Assembly (NCBI RefSeq): GCF_025642155.1
Contig: NZ_CP106798.1
Coordinates: 3,720,001 to 3,784,000, forward strand
Origin: Streptomyces sp. HUAS 15-9
GTDB taxonomy: Bacteria > Actinomycetota > Actinomycetes > Streptomycetales > Streptomycetaceae
Length of the DNA: 64,000 bases
Direction: 5' to 3'
A program made the translations under genes and the position numbers. This document shows, in pieces, positions 17,332 through 27,029 of this stretch (positions within the stretch are counted from its first letter, which is position 1; the number at the start of each line of letters is the position of its first letter). The notes under the pieces were generated by a model that was not told the origin of the DNA, ran no database searches, and saw only the letters and a list, made by a program, of their open reading frames with translations.

Positions 17332-18876
17332 TCAGTGCACGAGCACGGGCTCCTCCTCCACCAGGTGCTGCTCGTCCTCGCCGTCCCCGCCGCCTTCCAG
17401 ATGCTGCGCCGGCCGCTTCGGCAGCGCGAACATCAGCAGGAAGATCACGCCCAGCACCGCGGCGACCCAGCCCAGCGCGTGCTGGAAGGCGTTCACGAAG
17501 GCCGGTCCCACCTGGGCCCGGGTCAGCCGGTCACCGATCTCGCCGTAGAACACCACCGATACCAGCCCGAGTCCGAGCGCATTGCCCATCTGCTGCACGG
17601 TGTTGATCAGCCCGGAGGCCGAACCGGCGTGCTCGCGCGGCACCCCCGAGAGCACCGCGTCCGTCAGCGGGGCGACGATCAGCCCCATGCCCGCACCCAT
17701 CACGACGAGCGGGAGCGCCATCTGCCAGGAGGCGATGCCGAGGCCGTAGCGCTCGGACTCCGCCAGGTAGATCAGGACGCCGGCCGCCATCAGCAGGGCG
17801 CCCGCCTGGAGCACCTTGCGGCCGAACCGCGGGACCAGCTTCTGCACGGACATCCCGGCCGCCACGGAGACCGCGATCGAGAAGGGCACCCCGGTCAGAC
17901 CGGCCCGCAGCGGCCTCCAGCCGAGACCCACCTGCATGTACAGCGTCCACACCAGGAAGAAGATGCCGAGCGAGATCCCGAAGACGGTCTGCACCGCGAT
18001 GCCCGCCGCGAAGCTCTTCACCTTGAACAGCGACAGTTCGACCAGCGGGGAGCCGTCCCGCGCGCTCTTGCGCCGCTCGTAGGCCACCAGCGCCCCGAAG
18101 ACGACGAGCGAGCCGGCCATCGACAGATGACCCCACAGCGGCCAGCCCAGCTCACGGCCGCGGGTGAGCGGGTAGAGCAGCATCAGCAGGCCCAGCGTCA
18201 CCAGCGCGACACCGACCAGGTCCAGCTTGAGCGCCTTCGGGGCCTTGGACTCCGAGATGAAACGGCTGCCGAGGATCAGGGCCGCGATGCCGACCGGCAG
18301 GTTGATGAGGAAGATGGGCCGCCATTCGAGGCCGAACAGATTCCACTCCGTCAGCAGCGCGCCGAGCAGCGGGCCGGAGACCGCGCCGAGGCCGACGATC
18401 GCGCCGAAGAGACCGAAGACCTTGCCGCGCTCGTGCGCCGGGAAGGTGGCGTGCACGATCGACAGGACCTGCGGCACCATCATCGCCGCCATGCCGCCCT
18501 GCAGGACGCGGGAGGCGACCAGCATCTCCGGGTTCGCGGCGAAGCCGCACAGCGCGGAGGCGAGGGTGAAGCCACCGATGCCGATCAGGAACATACGGCG
18601 GCGGCCGTGGATGTCGCCGAGACGACCACCGGTGATCAGGCCGGCCGCGAACGCGAGCGCGTAACCGGCGGTTATCCACTGGATCTGGCTGAAGGAGGCG
18701 CCGGCGTCCTGCTTGATCGACGGAATCGCGATGTTGACGATCGTGACGTCGACGAGGTCCATGAACGCCGCGGTCATCACGATCGCGAGGGCGAACCAGC
18801 GACGGCGGTCCGCCGCCGAGCCGGTCCTGTCGGCCGCTGAGCCGGTACTGCCGGCAAGGGTTTCGGTGGAGGTCAT
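17332..18876 (-). CDS. MFS drug-efflux transporter, DHA2 (EmrB/QacA) type
   Basis: 514 aa, about 14 membrane segments. It starts MTSTETLAG at the ATG 18876; the open frame upstream is Pro/Arg-rich shadow of the divergent regulator. Motif A is GGRLGDIHGRRRMF, and the DHA2 motif FMDLVDVTIVNIAIPSI lies in TM1. Divergent from a WYL-domain regulator with a 62-bp shared promoter region, so it is probably controlled by that protein. Confidence 0.9.
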   Translation of the reverse strand: MTSTETLAGSTGSAADRTGSAADRRRWFALAIVMTAAFMDLVDVTIVNIAIPSIKQDAGASFSQIQWITAGYALAFAAGLITGGRLGDIHGRRRMFLIGIGGFTLASALCGFAANPEMLVASRVLQGGMAAMMVPQVLSIVHATFPAHERGKVFGLFGAIVGLGAVSGPLLGALLTEWNLFGLEWRPIFLINLPVGIAALILGSRFISESKAPKALKLDLVGVALVTLGLLMLLYPLTRGRELGWPLWGHLSMAGSLVVFGALVAYERRKSARDGSPLVELSLFKVKSFAAGIAVQTVFGISLGIFFLVWTLYMQVGLGWRPLRAGLTGVPFSIAVSVAAGMSVQKLVPRFGRKVLQAGALLMAAGVLIYLAESERYGLGIASWQMALPLVVMGAGMGLIVAPLTDAVLSGVPREHAGSASGLINTVQQMGNALGLGLVSVVFYGEIGDRLTRAQVGPAFVNAFQHALGWVAAVLGVIFLLMFALPKRPAQHLEGGGDGEDEQHLVEEEPVLVH

Positions 18877-18886
18877 GGAATGAAGG

Positions 18887-18916
18887 TAGGACTCCAGTAG
18901 GTCGGATCGTGTCCTA
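18887..18916. promoter_or_regulatory. Putative operator between WYL regulator and MFS gene
   Basis: TAGGAC (18887-18892) and GTCCTA (18911-18916) are a perfect inverted repeat with an 18-base spacer, centred in the 62-bp divergent intergenic region. Confidence 0.45.
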
Positions 18917-18938
18917 GTTGTGCGGCATCCTCGACACC

Positions 18939-19904
18939 ATGACGACGGACACTCCGGCTCGGCTCCTACAGCTCCTCTCCCTCCTCCAGACGCCCCGCGA
19001 ATGGCCCGGCGGCGAGCTCGCCGACCGCCTGGGGGTGTCGCGCCGCACGGTCCGGCGGGACATCGACCGGCTGCGGGAGCTCGGGTATCCCGTGCAGGCG
19101 ACCATGGGGGCCGACGGCGGCTACCGGCTGGTCGCCGGAAAGGCCATGCCGCCGCTCGTGCTCGACGACGAGGAGGCGGTGGCGATCGCGGTCGGGCTGC
19201 GGGCCGGCGCCGGGCACGCGGTGGAGGGGGTGGACGAGGCATCGGTACGGGCCCTGGCGAAGCTGGAGCAGGTACTGCCCTCGCGGCTGCGCCACCGGGT
19301 GTCGACACTCCAGGCCGCGACGACACCGCTGACCAGTGGGGACGGGGCGAGCATCGCGCCCGAGACGCTGACCGTGATGGCGTCCACCGTGGCCGGGCGG
19401 GAGCGGCTGCGCTTCGCCTACCGGGCCAAGGACGGCACCGGGTCACGGCGGCTGACGGAGCCGTACCGGCTGGTGTCGACCGGGCGCCGCTGGTACCTCG
19501 TCGCGTACGACCTCGACCGGGACGACTGGCGCACCTTCCGGGTCGACCGGGTCAGCGAACCCTTCGCCACCGGGGCACGGTTCGCACCGCGGGAGCTGCC
19601 GACCGGGAGCGCGGCGGAATATCTGCGGCGGTCGATCCAACGACGGCAGGAGACCTACGAGTTCACGGTCGCCTTCGCCGCGCCGGCGGACGATGTCGCC
19701 GCGCGTCTGCCCCACTGGCTCGGCACACCGGAGCCGGACGGCGAGCAGGGCTGCGTCGTGCGGGGCGCGACCGGGGACCCCGTGGAGTGGCTGGCGGTCC
19801 GGCTGGCGATGACGGGCCTCGACTTCACAGTCCGGGGACCTGCGGAACTCATCGGCTGCGTACGGGAGTTGGGTGCGCGCTTGAGTCGAGCGGGAGGCGC
19901 CTGA
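18939..19904 (+). CDS. WYL-domain HTH transcriptional regulator (YafY family)
   Basis: 321 aa from the ATG at 18939. N-terminal winged helix (RLLQLLSLLQTPREW ... VSRRTVRRDIDRL, residues 3-50), then a WYL sensor domain at about 135-210 (RLRFAYRAKDG ... YRLVSTGRRWYLVAYDLDRDDWRTFRVDRV) and a WCX C-terminal region. WYL domains bind ligands such as nucleic acids or small molecules. The divergent MFS gene is its likely target. A GTG at 18918 is a less likely start. Confidence 0.88.
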   Translation: MTTDTPARLLQLLSLLQTPREWPGGELADRLGVSRRTVRRDIDRLRELGYPVQATMGADGGYRLVAGKAMPPLVLDDEEAVAIAVGLRAGAGHAVEGVDEASVRALAKLEQVLPSRLRHRVSTLQAATTPLTSGDGASIAPETLTVMASTVAGRERLRFAYRAKDGTGSRRLTEPYRLVSTGRRWYLVAYDLDRDDWRTFRVDRVSEPFATGARFAPRELPTGSAAEYLRRSIQRRQETYEFTVAFAAPADDVAARLPHWLGTPEPDGEQGCVVRGATGDPVEWLAVRLAMTGLDFTVRGPAELIGCVRELGARLSRAGGA

Positions 19905-19943
19905 GCGGAGCGGGAGACGCCCGAGCGGCCGTACGGCCTCGCC

Positions 19944-20696
19944 CTACCCGCCGACCTCCCCCGCGCACCCAACTCCCGCCTCCCCGCCCGCACCCGTACC
20001 CGCTTCCCAGGGAAAGTCCCGCAACGCCGCGAGGTTCCGCAGTGCCAGTGCCGCCGGTCCCTCCGAGCCCGAAGGCGGGGCGGACGTCGCGGCCCAGGAC
20101 TCGACCGCCACGCGCACCGCGGCGCCCACGACCGCGGCGGTGAAGCGCAGTCGGGGGGTGGGAGAGACACCGACGGCAACGTTGTCTACCTTCCCGGCGG
20201 CAGCCGCCCGTGCTGCCAGGACCTCCGCCAGAGTCTGCTCCGACGCCTGGCACACCTCGGCCCACACCTTGCCCAGGGCGGGACTCGTGCGGGCCAGACC
20301 GATGAGGGTGCGGACCCACTCCCAGGAGGCGGCGGAGACGCCCACACCGGGGGTCAGGGTGTGGCGCACCGCGCGCTCCAGGGCTTCCGGAACCGTCAGC
20401 GCGGCGGGGGCCGTACGGACCGTCTCCACCCAGCGCTGGGCGCCCGCCGCGTAGAGGGGGGCCACCGCCTCCTCCTTGGTGGCGAAGTAACGGTAGAAGG
20501 TGCGCGGGGCGACCCCGGCGGCCTGGGCGATGTCCTCGGCGCGCGTGGCGCGCAGCCCCTGGCCGACGAAGAGCGCGGCCGCCGCCCGGGCGATCTCCAT
20601 CCGGGTCTCCGCCTTGCGGCGCTCGGTCAGGGATATCGGAGGGGCGGCAGGAACGGACTGGTCAGGGGAGTGGCCGGCGGGGCTGGGGGCGCTCAC
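19944..20696 (-). CDS. TetR-family transcriptional regulator
   Basis: 250 aa. TetR DNA-binding domain at about residues 28-75 (RMEIARAAAALFVGQGLRAT ... IAQAAGVAPRTFYRYFATKEEAV). The C-terminal ligand domain is not assigned and ends in a Gly-rich tail. No target gene is adjacent; the gene converges with the WYL regulator and its own upstream region is the 0.5-kb gap before hrdD. Confidence 0.85.
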   Translation of the reverse strand: MSAPSPAGHSPDQSVPAAPPISLTERRKAETRMEIARAAAALFVGQGLRATRAEDIAQAAGVAPRTFYRYFATKEEAVAPLYAAGAQRWVETVRTAPAALTVPEALERAVRHTLTPGVGVSAASWEWVRTLIGLARTSPALGKVWAEVCQASEQTLAEVLAARAAAAGKVDNVAVGVSPTPRLRFTAAVVGAAVRVAVESWAATSAPPSGSEGPAALALRNLAALRDFPWEAGTGAGGEAGVGCAGEVGG

Positions 20697-21203
20697 TTCG
20701 GCAGGCTATGCCCATGTGGCAGAATCTGCCATCCGGCGGGCCACCCCGGGGTTCAGGTACGGGGTGACCCGCCGATTCAGCGTGCCCGGCCACAGGCAAT
20801 GCCACAGACCGCGGCGCAGGCCCTGGCACAAAAAGGAGCCGGGCTCCGGCACCCGGGGGGAGTGGCGCCGAAGCCCGGCTCTGGGAAGGTCCCGGCGCCG
20901 GGGGGGAATGCGTCGGGACGCGTGGCTCAGGGTGGTCGTGGGGTGGAGGGAGTGCGGTCCCGATCCCCGAACTCCTGGGCCCTGAAGGGTTGTTCCCTGG
21001 GCCCCGAGAGTTGAAGCGGCGGTACAGAGCCATGTTTGCGCTGTCTTCCGCCACCCGGCGTACGCGGGAGACGGTGGCCGTACGCCCGTACGCCACTCAG
21101 CACCCATGGAGCCACACGCGCCCCCACATGTCCGCTCCGGTGAACGCCGGTGCCGTCCGTCCATGGCGTCCGTCCTGGACACCAGGCCACCGCGTCGAAG
21201 CCG
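20697..21203. other. Gap between TetR gene and hrdD; minus-strand terminator, no gene seen
   Basis: Frames here are G-rich and show no family resemblance. The only clear structure is the long hairpin at 20836-20881. If it ends the hrdD transcript, that mRNA has a 3' untranslated region of about 320 bases. Confidence 0.5.
20836..20881 (-). terminator. Strong Rho-independent terminator reading leftwards
   Basis: 15-bp stem (GAGCCGGGCTCCGGC at 20836-20850 against GCCGAAGCCCGGCTC at 20867-20881, one wobble pair). On the minus strand it is followed by a run of T (plus-strand ACAAAAA at 20828-20834). Confidence 0.75.
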
Positions 21204-22202
<999 letters not shown>

Positions 22203-22254
22203 GCGTGCTCCCTTGCGATGGTGTCAGCGGGTGGTCCTGGACGCCCGGCGCTCA

Positions 22255-22284
22255 GAGAACTCCTGGGACGAGAACTCCTGGGAC
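22255..22284. repeat. Perfect tandem duplication, 2 x 15 bp, in the hrdD leader
   Basis: GAGAACTCCTGGGAC occurs at 22255-22269 and again at 22270-22284 with no mismatch. It lies between the predicted hrdD promoter and the start codon, so it is transcribed in the 5' leader. Confidence 0.9.
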
Positions 22285-22315
22285 TCTGCTCGAGTGCCCT
22301 GCATCCGATGGAAAC

Positions 22316-22341
22316 AACGACTGGAATCCGGACAGAATTCC
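22316..22341 (-). promoter_or_regulatory. Putative ECF (SigE-type) promoter of hrdD
   Basis: On the minus strand GGAAT (22341-22337) is followed after 15 bases by GTCGTT (22321-22316), close to the GGAAC / GTC pattern of SigE promoters. Published work on S. coelicolor describes a SigE-dependent hrdD promoter; that this is its equivalent is inference. Confidence 0.5.
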
Positions 22342-22401
22342 CAACCCACCCCTCAATTTTTCTGATCATGCAGTACCCTGCGCGCCACACAGGGAGGCGA
22401 G

Positions 22402-22920
22402 ATGCCGTCGGAACCTACAGAGGTGCAGGTCAGACCAGGAGCCGAGCCCGACCTCGAAGCCCTCACGGACATCTACAACCACTACGTACGTGAGACACCG
22501 ATCACCTTCGACACCGCAGTCTTCACGCCGGAAGAGCGACGTCCCTGGCTGCTCTCCCACCCGGAAGACGGCCCGTACCGCCTGATGGTTGCCATGGACC
22601 CGGACTCACAGGAGATTCTGGGCTACGCCACATCCAGCCCTTACCGGGCGAAGCCCGCGTACTCCACCTCCGTGGAGGTAACGGTCTACCTCGCCCCGCA
22701 CGCCGGGCGCCGCGGCATCGGCACGCTCCTGTACGAAGCCCTCTTCAAGGCCCTGGAGGGAGAGGACCTGCACCGCGCCTATGCCGGCATCGCCCAGCCG
22801 AACGAGGCGTCCACGCGACTGCACGAGCGCCTCGGGTTCCGGTACGTCGGTACGTACCGCGAGGTGGGCCGCAAGTTCGGCAGGTACTGGGACGTGGCCT
22901 GGTACGAGAAGGACCTGTGA
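22402..22920 (+). CDS. GNAT N-acetyltransferase, phosphinothricin-acetyltransferase-like
   Basis: 172 aa. The N-terminal part (DLEALTDIYNHYVRETPITFDT) and the acetyl-CoA loop VYLAPHAGRRGIGTLLYEALF (about 94-114) place it with the PAT/Bar and methionine-sulfoximine acetyltransferase group. The late block IAQPNEASTRLHERLGFRYVGTYREVGRKFGRYWDVAWYEK is typical. Likely acetylates a small amine; the true substrate may be methionine sulfone or sulfoximine rather than phosphinothricin. ATG at 22402 preceded by GGGAGGCGAG. Confidence 0.9.
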   Translation: MPSEPTEVQVRPGAEPDLEALTDIYNHYVRETPITFDTAVFTPEERRPWLLSHPEDGPYRLMVAMDPDSQEILGYATSSPYRAKPAYSTSVEVTVYLAPHAGRRGIGTLLYEALFKALEGEDLHRAYAGIAQPNEASTRLHERLGFRYVGTYREVGRKFGRYWDVAWYEKDL

Positions 22921-22958
22921 TCCCCGGGAGACATCAGCAGTGCCCGCCCCGGGAGGGA

Positions 22959-23750
22959 TCAGCCGAACTGCACCGACCGCTTCGCCATCCCCATCCAGAA
23001 CCCGTCGATCACCGACTGTTGCGCGGCCGGCTCACCGCCCGCCTCCGCCGCGCCCATGGTGACGAACAGCGGGGCGAAGTGCTCGGTGCGCGGGTGGGCG
23101 TACCGGCCGGCCGGGGCCTTGTCGAGGAAGTCCAGCAGGGCGTCCCAGTCACGTGCCTCCAGCGCACGCCGGCCCCAGTCGTCGAACTCGGAGGACCAGC
23201 TGGGCACTCCACCGCCCGTGTACCGCAGCGCGGCCAGGTTGTGGGTGAAGAAGCCCGAGCCGACGATCAGCACGCCCTCGTCGCGCAGCGGGGCCAGCCT
23301 GCGGCCGATCTCCATCAGCCTCACCGGGTCGAGGGTGGGCATGGAGATCTGCAGGACGGGGATGTCGGCCTCGGGGAACATCTCGGCCAGCGGGACGTAC
23401 GCGCCGTGGTCGAGGCCGCGGTCCGGGATGTCCTGGACGGGCGTGCCGGGGGCGCGCAGCAGCTTCCGTACGGACTCGGCGAGCTCCGGTGCGCCGGGAG
23501 CGCCGTACTTCACCTGGTAGTAGTGCTCGGGGAAACCCCAGAAGTCGTACACGAGAGGGACGGTCCGCGTGGCGCCGATGGCGAGGGGGGCCTCCTCCCA
23601 GTGGGCGGAGACCATGAGGATCGCCCGGGGCCGGGGCAGGCCGGCGGACCAGGCGGCGAGCTGGCCGGGCCAGATCGGGTCGTCGGCCAGCGGCGGCGCT
23701 CCGTGGCTGAGGTAGAGGGCGGGCATGCGCTCCTGGGCGGCGGCGGACAT
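22959..23750 (-). CDS. Class III extradiol ring-opening dioxygenase (DODA/LigB type)
   Basis: 263 aa from the ATG at 23750, which has GGGAG in front; a start at 23801 is possible but less family-like. Metal-binding His are in LYLSHGAPP, MVSAHWEEA, RGLDHGAYVPL and SGFFTHNLAAL. The class cleaves aromatic diols such as 4,5-DOPA or catechol-type compounds using non-haem Fe or Zn. Divergent from a MarR regulator, its likely controller. Confidence 0.9.
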   Translation of the reverse strand: MSAAAQERMPALYLSHGAPPLADDPIWPGQLAAWSAGLPRPRAILMVSAHWEEAPLAIGATRTVPLVYDFWGFPEHYYQVKYGAPGAPELAESVRKLLRAPGTPVQDIPDRGLDHGAYVPLAEMFPEADIPVLQISMPTLDPVRLMEIGRRLAPLRDEGVLIVGSGFFTHNLAALRYTGGGVPSWSSEFDDWGRRALEARDWDALLDFLDKAPAGRYAHPRTEHFAPLFVTMGAAEAGGEPAAQQSVIDGFWMGMAKRSVQFG

Positions 23751-23825
23751 GACGGCGGCTCCCTTCGGCGGATCCCACGGACCCATTGCTTTAACTCTCA
23801 AGCTTTACCGGACACACTACGCGCC

Positions 23826-23837
23826 ACTTGTTCAAGT
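23826..23837. promoter_or_regulatory. Putative MarR operator
   Basis: ACTTGTTCAAGT is an ACTTG-2-CAAGT inverted repeat, 30 bp before the marR-type start and in the shared promoter region. TCAAG-type motifs also flank it at about 23798 and 23838. Confidence 0.5.
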
Positions 23838-23867
23838 TTCAAGGAGATTCCTCGTACAGTGGACCGC

Positions 23868-24377
23868 ATGAACACGGCATCCGAATCCGCAGCGGACAGC
23901 CGCTGGCTCACCGCCGAGGAGCAGCGCGTCTGGCGCTCGTATCTGCACGCCACCACCCTGCTCGAGGACCACCTCGACCGTCAGCTGCAGCGTGACGCGG
24001 GCATGCCGCACATCTACTACGGCCTCCTCGTCCAGCTCGCCGAAGCCCCGCGACGGCGGCTGCGGATGACCGAGCTGGCCATGAACGCGAAGATCACCCG
24101 CTCCCGTCTCTCGCACGCGATCGCCCGCCTGGAGAAGAACGGCTGGGTTCGGCGGGAGGACTGCCCCTCCGACAAGCGGGGCCAGTTCGCGGTGCTCACC
24201 GAGCAGGGCACCGAGGTGCTGCGACGCACCGCGCCGGGCCATGTGGCCGCCGTACGCCAGGCGCTGTTCGAGCGCCTCAGCCCCGAACAGCAGAAGACCC
24301 TCGGCGAGATCATGCAGATCGTCGCCGAGGGTCTTCAGCCGGACGAAGCGGGTGCGGACCTGCCCTGGCTCCGCTGA
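23868..24377 (+). CDS. MarR-family transcriptional regulator
   Basis: 169 aa winged-helix dimer. The DNA-binding part is at about 55-115 (RLRMTELAMNAKITRSRLSHAIARLEKNGWVRREDCPSDKRGQFAVLTEQG), with the wing loop CPSDKRGQFAVL typical of MarR. MarR proteins release DNA on binding phenolic ligands, which fits the divergent aromatic dioxygenase. ATG 23868 chosen; the preceding frame is a shadow of the dioxygenase. Confidence 0.9.
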   Translation: MNTASESAADSRWLTAEEQRVWRSYLHATTLLEDHLDRQLQRDAGMPHIYYGLLVQLAEAPRRRLRMTELAMNAKITRSRLSHAIARLEKNGWVRREDCPSDKRGQFAVLTEQGTEVLRRTAPGHVAAVRQALFERLSPEQQKTLGEIMQIVAEGLQPDEAGADLPWLR

Positions 24378-24415
24378 GCCGCTCACTCGCGGAGCCGGGG
24401 CAGGTCCTTCGGAGT

Positions 24416-24449
24416 CGTACGTACGGGGTTCCCCCTCCGCGTACGTACG
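24416..24449. terminator. Inverted repeat between convergent genes, probable bidirectional terminator
   Basis: Two copies of CGTACGTACG (24416-24425 and 24440-24449), each itself a palindrome, separated by 14 bases containing GGGG/CCCC. They can pair in either direction. The site lies between the MarR stop and the MFS stop. Confidence 0.5.
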
Positions 24450-24478
24450 CGAAGCTCCCGCGATGGTGGGCCGACGCC

Positions 24479-26017
24479 TCAGTGGGCGACGACCGGCACC
24501 GCCACCTCGTCCTCGACGCCCTCACCGGAGGCCACCGTGATGGTGTCCGGGCGGCCGGCGTTGACGAAGGCCGTGACGATCACCGCGGCGAGCACCAGCA
24601 TGCCGACGGCGAACCAGATCGCGTTGGTGTAGCCGTGCACCATGCCCTCCAGCTGGACCAGCTGCTGCTGGGACTTGGAGGTGGCGCCGGCGATGTGGTC
24701 CTTGATGTACGAGGTCGTCGCGGAGGCGGCGATCGTGTTCAGCAGGGCCGTACCGATCGCGCCGCCCACCTGCTGCGAGGTGTTGACCATCGCGGAGGCG
24801 ACACCGGCGTCCCGGGGCTCGACGCCCAGGGTGGCCAGGGACATGGCGGGCATGAACGCCGTACCCATGCCGAGACCGAGCAGCAGCATCGCCGGCAGGA
24901 CGGTCGAGGCGTACGAGGAACCGATCTCCAGCCGGGTCAGCAGGAACATGCCGGCCGCCGCGACCAGGAAGCCGGGGGCCATCAGCTGCCGCGCCGGGAC
25001 GCGGGTCATCAGACGAGTGCCGATCTGGGTCGAGCCGACCATCATGCCGAAGATCATCGGCAGGAAGGCGAAGCCGGTGTTGATCGGCGAGTAGCCCTTC
25101 ACGACCTGCAGGTAGTAGGTCAGGAACAGGAAGGTGCCGAACATGGCGATGATCGCGATGCCGAGGGAGAGGTAGATGCCGCCGCGGTTGCGGTCGGTGA
25201 CCACGCGCAGCGGCAGCAGCGGGGACTTGACCCTGGCCTCGGTGACGACGAAGGCGAGCAGCAGCACCGCCGACGCGACGAACAGGGAGACGGTCACCGA
25301 GTCGCCCCAGCCGTCGGACTCGGCGCGGGTGAAGCCGTAGACCAGGGAGACCAGGCCCAGGGTGGACAGGATCACGCCGGGGATGTCGAGCGGGGAGCGG
25401 TTGCGGCCGCCCTCGGGCTCACGGATGACGAAGTACGCACCGGCCGCGGCGACGATCGCGAACGGGATGTTGACGAAGAACGTCCAGCGCCAGTCCATGT
25501 ACTCGGTGAGCACACCGCCGAGGATGAAGCCGACGGCGCCACCGCCACCGGCGATCGCGCCGTAGATGCCGAAGGCCTTGGCGCGCTCCTTGGCGTCGGT
25601 GAACATCACGGCGAGCAGGGACAGCGCGGCCGGGGCGAGCAGGGCACCGAAGGCACCCTGGAGGGCCCGGGCGCCGAACATCATCGCTCCGGTGGTCGCG
25701 GCGCCGCCGAGCGCGGAGGCGGCGGCGAAGCCGACGAGACCGACGACGAAGGCCCGCTTGCGGCCCCACAGGTCGGCTATCCGGCCGCCGAAGAGCAGCA
25801 GGCCGCCGAAGGCGAGCGCGTAGGCCGTGACGACCCACTGCCGGTTGCCGTCGGAGATGCCCAGGTCCTGCTGGGCGGAGGGCAGTGCGATGTTCACGAT
25901 GGTGGCGTCGAGGACGACCATCAGCTGGGCGAGCGCGATGAAGACGAGCGCTTTCCAGCGGTTGGCGTCGCCGGACTGCGCGACGGCGCCGGGAGCCTTT
26001 GCGGCTGTTTCAGACAT
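24479..26017 (-). CDS. MFS drug-efflux transporter, DHA2 type
   Basis: 512 aa, about 14 membrane segments; starts MSETAAKAPG at ATG 26017. The DHA2 N-terminus ALAQLMVVLDATIVNIALPSAQQDL and motif A FGGRIADLWGRKRAF are clear. A TetR gene lies 234 bp upstream on the same strand and is the likely repressor. Confidence 0.92.
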   Translation of the reverse strand: MSETAAKAPGAVAQSGDANRWKALVFIALAQLMVVLDATIVNIALPSAQQDLGISDGNRQWVVTAYALAFGGLLLFGGRIADLWGRKRAFVVGLVGFAAASALGGAATTGAMMFGARALQGAFGALLAPAALSLLAVMFTDAKERAKAFGIYGAIAGGGGAVGFILGGVLTEYMDWRWTFFVNIPFAIVAAAGAYFVIREPEGGRNRSPLDIPGVILSTLGLVSLVYGFTRAESDGWGDSVTVSLFVASAVLLLAFVVTEARVKSPLLPLRVVTDRNRGGIYLSLGIAIIAMFGTFLFLTYYLQVVKGYSPINTGFAFLPMIFGMMVGSTQIGTRLMTRVPARQLMAPGFLVAAAGMFLLTRLEIGSSYASTVLPAMLLLGLGMGTAFMPAMSLATLGVEPRDAGVASAMVNTSQQVGGAIGTALLNTIAASATTSYIKDHIAGATSKSQQQLVQLEGMVHGYTNAIWFAVGMLVLAAVIVTAFVNAGRPDTITVASGEGVEDEVAVPVVAH

Positions 26018-26251
26018 GGGTGTACCCACTTCGGGACTTCGTGACGGAAAAAGGCGTTGAGGGGCGTTGCGTATGGGCTGAGTGGCGATGCGCAAGGACG
26101 GCCCGCCCTGGTGGACGGCCGGAAGCTTGGTTGCGGTGATGACCGGAGTACGGCCCTGAACTAATCGATCGGGCGAGGGATCGTCGGAGTCAGGCTTTCG
26201 CCGGACATGGCGTCGTAAGGCTGTGGTCGGACTCGGACTCGGGCTTTGTGA

Positions 26252-26905
26252 TCAGACTTGGCGCAGGTCCTCCAAGGTCACGGTCGTGCCCGGCAGGACG
26301 GATCGGGCCGGAGCCCGCAGCCCGTCCAGGAACAGCTGCAGATGGCGGTGTACGAACCGGTCGGCGCTGAGGCATCCCGTGCCCGCCGGGGGCCGGCTGA
26401 GCTGGGCCACGGCGACCATCAGATCCCCGACGCCCACGTCCGGGCGGAGCAGTCCGGCCTCCCTGGCCCGGTCCATGAGATCTCCGACGATCCGCTCGAC
26501 ACGTTCCCGAGCGGCCACCAGATCAGGGTGGTGCTCGTCGAAGGTGCCGGCGATCATCGGGCACAGAGCGCTGATCCGCTCGTCGGCGGAGACGTGCACG
26601 AAGCGCTCCAGCGCCTCGAAGGCGTCGCCGCTCTCCGCGAGGGCCTCCTGCCCGGCCCGCACCGTACGGTCCATGACCGAGCAGACGACCTCACGGACGA
26701 GGGCGTCGCGGTCCGGGAAGTTCCGGTACACCGTGGCGTTGCCGACGCCGGCCCGGCGGGCGATCTCGTCGAGCGGGGCGTCGGGGCCGTGCTCGACGAA
26801 CATCTCCCGGGCGGCGGTGACGATCCGCTCCCGGTTGCGCAGGGCGTCGGCGCGGGGCCGGGCAGTCTTGCGCGCTGCGGGGTGCGGAGAAGTCACGGTC
26901 TGCAC
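26252..26905 (-). CDS. TetR-family transcriptional regulator
   Basis: 217 aa. DNA-binding domain at about 22-70 (RNRERIVTAAREMFVEHGPDAPLDEIARRAGVGNATVYRNFPDRDAL). The C-terminal domain (LERFVHVSADERISALCPMI) is of the TetR_C type found in drug-sensing repressors. Two similar palindromes lie upstream at 27,030-27,089 and are probable operators; the downstream MFS gene is a likely target. Confidence 0.88.
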   Translation of the reverse strand: MQTVTSPHPAARKTARPRADALRNRERIVTAAREMFVEHGPDAPLDEIARRAGVGNATVYRNFPDRDALVREVVCSVMDRTVRAGQEALAESGDAFEALERFVHVSADERISALCPMIAGTFDEHHPDLVAARERVERIVGDLMDRAREAGLLRPDVGVGDLMVAVAQLSRPPAGTGCLSADRFVHRHLQLFLDGLRAPARSVLPGTTVTLEDLRQV

Positions 26906-26953
26906 GGCGCACTCCTCGGGGGTCGGGTCGCGGGTGGCGACGCGGTCGTTCCG

Positions 26954-27007
26954 CTGACGTTGATCCGGCTACTGACATTGATTCGGCCACTGGCGTTGAT
27001 CCGGCCG
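26954..27007. repeat. Three tandem 18-bp repeats
   Basis: Units start at 26954, 26972 and 26990 and follow CTGRCRTTGATYCGGCYN, differing at a few positions. A decayed fourth unit may follow to about 27,025. They lie between the TetR start and the twin palindromes. Confidence 0.75.
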
Positions 27008-27029
27008 CCGCTGTCAATCCAGGACGATC

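Noticed and set aside
16507..18840. Plus-strand frame of 777 codons
   Set aside because: Antisense to fruR and the MFS gene; His/Gln/Arg-rich shadow composition.
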